Part shown: positions 5,800 to 8,002 of the stretch, in pieces | Layout: each line of letters starts with the position of its first letter | How positions within the stretch are numbered: the first letter of the stretch is position 1 | Origin: an uncultured Spirochaetales bacterium | Lineage (GTDB): Bacteria > Spirochaetota > Spirochaetia > Sphaerochaetales > Sphaerochaetaceae | DNA length: 8,002 bases | NCBI GenBank assembly: GCA_934276695.1 | Contig: CAKQTF010000040.1 | Location: 1 to 8,002, forward strand | Reading direction: 5' to 3' | Position numbers and translations under genes: made by a program | The notes under the pieces: generated by a model | Told to the model about the DNA's origin: nothing | Database searches by the model: none | Seen by the model: only the letters and a program-made list of their open reading frames with translations

Positions 5800-6552
5800 A
5801 TGAGAATCGTTATTTGTGAAGACAAGATTGACTTAGGGTTCCAGGCTGCAAAGCTCGGAGCAGAGAAGATTGCAAAGGCAATTGAGAAGAACGGCAAGGC
5901 CAATGTTGCATTTGTCACAGGCAACAGCCAGCTCCAGACTCTGAAGAATCTCAGGACTGCAGATATCGACTGGAGCAGGGTGAACATTTTCCTGCTCGAT
6001 GAATATGTCGGAGTAAGCAAGGACAGCAAGGCCTCATCAATTGTATTCCTGAAAGAGAATCTACTGGATTATCTTGGAGAAATCGGCTCTGTGCATCCTA
6101 TCGGAAATGAAGCAGATAGGATTGAGGAGAATCTGAAGAGCATCAACAGAACAATGGCAGATTACCCGCTTGATGTAGCATTCATATGCATCGGGGAGAA
6201 TGGCCACCTTGCATTCAATGATCCTCCTGCGGACCTATACAATACATCACCATACATACTTGTCGACCTCGAGAAGAGGAATAAGAGGCAGATCATCAAT
6301 GAAGGCTGGTTCAGAAGCGTTGAGGATGTACCTGACCAGGCAATCACAATGTCAATCTCTGAGATCCTCTCATCAAAGTCTATAATAATATCCTGCCCTG
6401 ACCAGAGAAAGGCAAAGGCTGTGGCAATGGCGATCTATGATGACATCTCTCCGATGAGCCCATGCGCAATGGTAAGACGAGGAGAGGATGTTGACCTGTT
6501 CCTTGACAGGCAGTCAGCCTGTCTGATTCTCAAGGACAATAGGCAGAACTGA
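5800..6552 (+). CDS. nagB: Glucosamine-6-phosphate deaminase family protein (NagB-like)
   Basis: Cytoplasmic sugar-phosphate enzyme of the NagB/6-phosphogluconolactonase fold. The expected reaction is glucosamine-6-phosphate to fructose-6-phosphate plus ammonia, bringing amino sugars from chitin, mucin or peptidoglycan into glycolysis. Length is 250 residues (E. coli NagB 266). Motifs: FVTGNSQ (38-44) at the phosphate-binding loop, FLLDEYVG (64-71) with D67 as the counterpart of the catalytic D72, and IGENGHLAFNDPP (131-143) with H136 as the ring-opening His. The usual FNEP is FNDP here, so D141 replaces the conserved Glu148; N134 replaces Asp141, as in several Gram-positive NagB. The ATG is preceded closely by GGTGA (5791-5795). 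No nagA or sugar transporter adjoins. It might act on a different amino-sugar phosphate, so the symbol is by family. Confidence 0.83.
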   Translation: MRIVICEDKIDLGFQAAKLGAEKIAKAIEKNGKANVAFVTGNSQLQTLKNLRTADIDWSRVNIFLLDEYVGVSKDSKASSIVFLKENLLDYLGEIGSVHPIGNEADRIEENLKSINRTMADYPLDVAFICIGENGHLAFNDPPADLYNTSPYILVDLEKRNKRQIINEGWFRSVEDVPDQAITMSISEILSSKSIIISCPDQRKAKAVAMAIYDDISPMSPCAMVRRGEDVDLFLDRQSACLILKDNRQN

Positions 6553-7789
6553 CTCTGAGAGGAGTGTTTTCTGCACTTTTCTCTGCATCCTTTATGCATG
6601 AGAAAATCCCTTCTGTCAGCGATGATACATGCATGAGTGCCTCATCGCTGCAGTGAGTGTACCTGTCATTGATCTCACGGCTCTTATGGCCGAGCACTAC
6701 CATCCTGTCCTCCTGGCTTATTGAGCTGTCCCTTGCAAGTGTCGAGAATGTATGGCGGAGGGAGTGGAATGTCAGGTTCCTCTTGATGCGCTCATCCTCC
6801 CCTATCCCGATCTTCTCAAGAAGTTCATAGAAACAGGACCTGAGCGTCGGGGATGATATGTATCCTCCCCATTTAGATGGGAGCAGAATGCCATGGCTAT
6901 CTGCATTGGCCACCAGCTCAGATGCAAGCTCTCCGGGGATAAGGACAGCCCTGTCGTATTTGCTCTTTGTACCTTTAAGCCCTGAGTATGGTGCTAGCGA
7001 ATGCCTTATTATGATCCTTACCCAGCCATCATTATCTGTTGCCTCCAGATCATCTGCACTCAGAGCCCTGATCTCACCTGAGCGCATCCCAGTGCAGATT
7101 CCGAGCAGGATGCCTAGATAGTAAGACCGGTACATATCCTCCTTTTCCCTTGCAAGCAGCGAGCAGAGCCTCTCAACTTCTTCACGTGACAGACATCCCC
7201 TTACCTTTTCGCTGCGAACGATCCTCATCATGCGCTTACATGGGTTGACTGCAATCAGTCCTGTGCGTTCAGCTTCCTTGAGAGGCTGAGTGAATGATAT
7301 TGCAATCAGCTGTATAGTGCCTGAGGAGAGTCCTTTGTCATATAGAGAGCTTATGACATTATCGAGATGTCTGGTCGTGATGCTCTGAAGCCTTAGTCCA
7401 GAGGGAAGCGCTGGAATGACATGCCGCCTTATGAAGAAAAGCATATTGGCTGCATACTCCCTGCCTATTGAATCCGGCTTCAGGTTATTGCGCATCCTTA
7501 TGTAATCCGATTTATCGAAACTCCAGAAATCCTGGGCATATTCAGAAAAAGGCATCAGCCCCTTATCCTGATAGATTATCCCTGAATCAAGTGCTTTCTT
7601 TGCTATTATCACAGCATCATCACGCCTTGTCACAGGCCTGTTGTCGAATGTGCCAAGCCTTTCCTTCAGCACATCAATGCTCTTTGCATTCCCCTGTTTT
7701 CCGCTTTCCTTATCAAGATAGCAGACATACCAATAACTTCCTCTCGTCTTCTTCCGCTTATAGAGATAGAACTCCTGTCGATGAGCCAT
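6530..7789 (-). CDS. Tyrosine recombinase / site-specific integrase
   Basis: Phage-integrase family DNA breaking-rejoining enzyme, 419 residues from the chosen start. The order is a basic N-terminal arm-type region (about 1-50), a core-binding SAM-like domain (about 78-190), then the catalytic domain (about 195-395). Catalytic residues are visible: R236 in CTGMRSGEIRAL, a Lys in the strand region KGTKSKYDR (272-280), H342 and R345 in LTFHSLRHTF, H368 in LGHKS, and the nucleophile Y377 in NDRYTH. The start is ATG 7787-7789, because AGGAGG (7798-7803) lies 8 bases upstream; the frame stays open to 7897 but the extra 36 residues look non-family. The last 23 bases overlap the end of nagB, convergently. 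Codon use resembles the neighbours. It could be a resident integrase of an element extending rightward or a stand-alone DNA-inversion enzyme; no partner genes are visible. Confidence 0.92.
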   Translation of the reverse strand: MAHRQEFYLYKRKKTRGSYWYVCYLDKESGKQGNAKSIDVLKERLGTFDNRPVTRRDDAVIIAKKALDSGIIYQDKGLMPFSEYAQDFWSFDKSDYIRMRNNLKPDSIGREYAANMLFFIRRHVIPALPSGLRLQSITTRHLDNVISSLYDKGLSSGTIQLIAISFTQPLKEAERTGLIAVNPCKRMMRIVRSEKVRGCLSREEVERLCSLLAREKEDMYRSYYLGILLGICTGMRSGEIRALSADDLEATDNDGWVRIIIRHSLAPYSGLKGTKSKYDRAVLIPGELASELVANADSHGILLPSKWGGYISSPTLRSCFYELLEKIGIGEDERIKRNLTFHSLRHTFSTLARDSSISQEDRMVVLGHKSREINDRYTHCSDEALMHVSSLTEGIFSCIKDAEKSAENTPLRVSSAYCP

Positions 7790-7797
7790 TCCCAAAG

Positions 7798-7803
7798 CCT
7801 CCT
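7798..7803 (-). promoter_or_regulatory. Ribosome binding site deciding the integrase start
   Basis: AGGAGG on the minus strand, 8 bases before ATG 7789. It argues against the longer reading that would begin at 7897. Confidence 0.8.
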
Positions 7804-7808
7804 GTCCG

Positions 7809-7837
7809 TTGTTTTCCAGAAAAGCATAAACTCTAAT
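7809..7837 (+). promoter_or_regulatory. Weak candidate promoter for the secreted-protein gene
   Basis: TTGTTT (7809-7814), 17 bases, TCTAAT (7832-7837). The -10 matches 5 of 6 consensus bases but the -35 only 3 of 6. A transcript from here would have a leader of about 95 bases that includes the direct repeats. Confidence 0.25.
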
Positions 7838-7896
7838 GCAGTGAAAAACCAAAGAAACCATCTGCACCAAAATATGCACTGAACGCTGAAAAACCA
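7836..7896. repeat. Imperfect direct repeats between the integrase and the secreted-protein gene
   Basis: TGAAAAACCA occurs at 7842-7851 and 7887-7896 (45 bases apart). ATGCAGTGAA (7836-7845) recurs as ATGCACTGAA (7874-7883). AAACCA occurs three times (7846, 7855, 7891). The repeats lie in the 149-base divergent intergenic region just behind the integrase start, a usual place for arm-type integrase binding sites or autoregulation. The region is A-rich, so chance similarity is not excluded. Confidence 0.45.
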
Positions 7897-7938
7897 CACC
7901 AGAATAGACTCCATTTATGTTTTTTCTGTCGAGGAAGT

Positions 7939-8002
7939 ATGAAAAAAATACTCACAATTGCACTTGTTGCAGTTCTCGCAGCTACATCAGTATTCGCTGG
8001 TG
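7939..8002 (+). CDS. Secreted or envelope protein, N-terminal signal peptide only (3' end outside window)
   Basis: Only 21 codons are visible. They encode a textbook Sec signal peptide: MKK positive end, hydrophobic core LTIALVAVLAATS, and a signal peptidase I site after VFA, followed by Gly. AGGAAG (7932-7937) lies 1 base before ATG 7939, with GAGG further left, giving a close Shine-Dalgarno. This kind of leader is common on spirochaete periplasmic and outer-membrane proteins, and no lipobox Cys is seen. The mature protein is not in the window, so no function can be given. The gene is divergent from the integrase. Confidence 0.8.
   Translation, partial: MKKILTIALVAVLAATSVFAG

Noticed and set aside
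7790..7897. Longer integrase start adding 36 residues
   Set aside because: The extra stretch has no family look and no Shine-Dalgarno, while ATG 7789 has AGGAGG at 8 bases.
1..8002. CRISPR array, insertion sequence or defence island
   Set aside because: No regularly spaced repeats, transposase or recognised defence genes are visible; only the tyrosine recombinase hints at mobility.

Overview
The window looks like bacterial chromosome, tentatively from a spirochaete (Spirochaetota, possibly a Sphaerochaeta/Treponema-like gut lineage). The grounds are the style of the last gene's signal peptide, the look of the integrase N-terminus, and shared codon habits (frequent ATA for Ile and AGG/AGA for Arg). 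This placement is inference. That it is bacterial rests on firmer ground: a sigma70-type promoter and an initiator tRNA with bacterial hallmarks.

Layout. Bases 1-1985 hold the Trk potassium uptake pair: the 3' part of trkA (gating subunit), overlapped by trkH (channel subunit), which starts with TTG. Bases 1986-2231 hold two stacked inverted repeats and an initiator tRNA-fMet gene on the minus strand, read from a near-consensus promoter at 2246-2274. Going rightward on the plus strand there is a LUD-domain (LutC/DUF162-like) gene overlapping an AlkD-like DNA alkylation repair gene, then the membrane pair lrgA-lrgB. A minus-strand YitT-family membrane protein gene converges on lrgB with only 2 bases between the stop codons. 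Divergent from yitT is a nagB-like gene (glucosamine-6-phosphate deaminase family). Its 3' end is overlapped by 23 bases by a convergent tyrosine recombinase gene. The window closes with the first 21 codons of a secreted or envelope protein, divergent from the recombinase.

How the genes fit. TrkA/TrkH form one potassium uptake system. LrgA/LrgB are a second membrane pair (murein hydrolase/cell death regulators or small organic acid exporters). LUD-AlkD is a translationally coupled pair with no obvious shared pathway. nagB would feed amino-sugar carbon into glycolysis. The recombinase is the only sign of mobility. No cargo, CRISPR array or insertion sequence is visible, and no coherent new multi-gene system can be claimed.

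The points most worth following are the structured sequence after tRNA-fMet, the hints of leaderless transcription at lud and lrgA, and the recombinase sitting on the nagB 3' end with repeats behind its own start.
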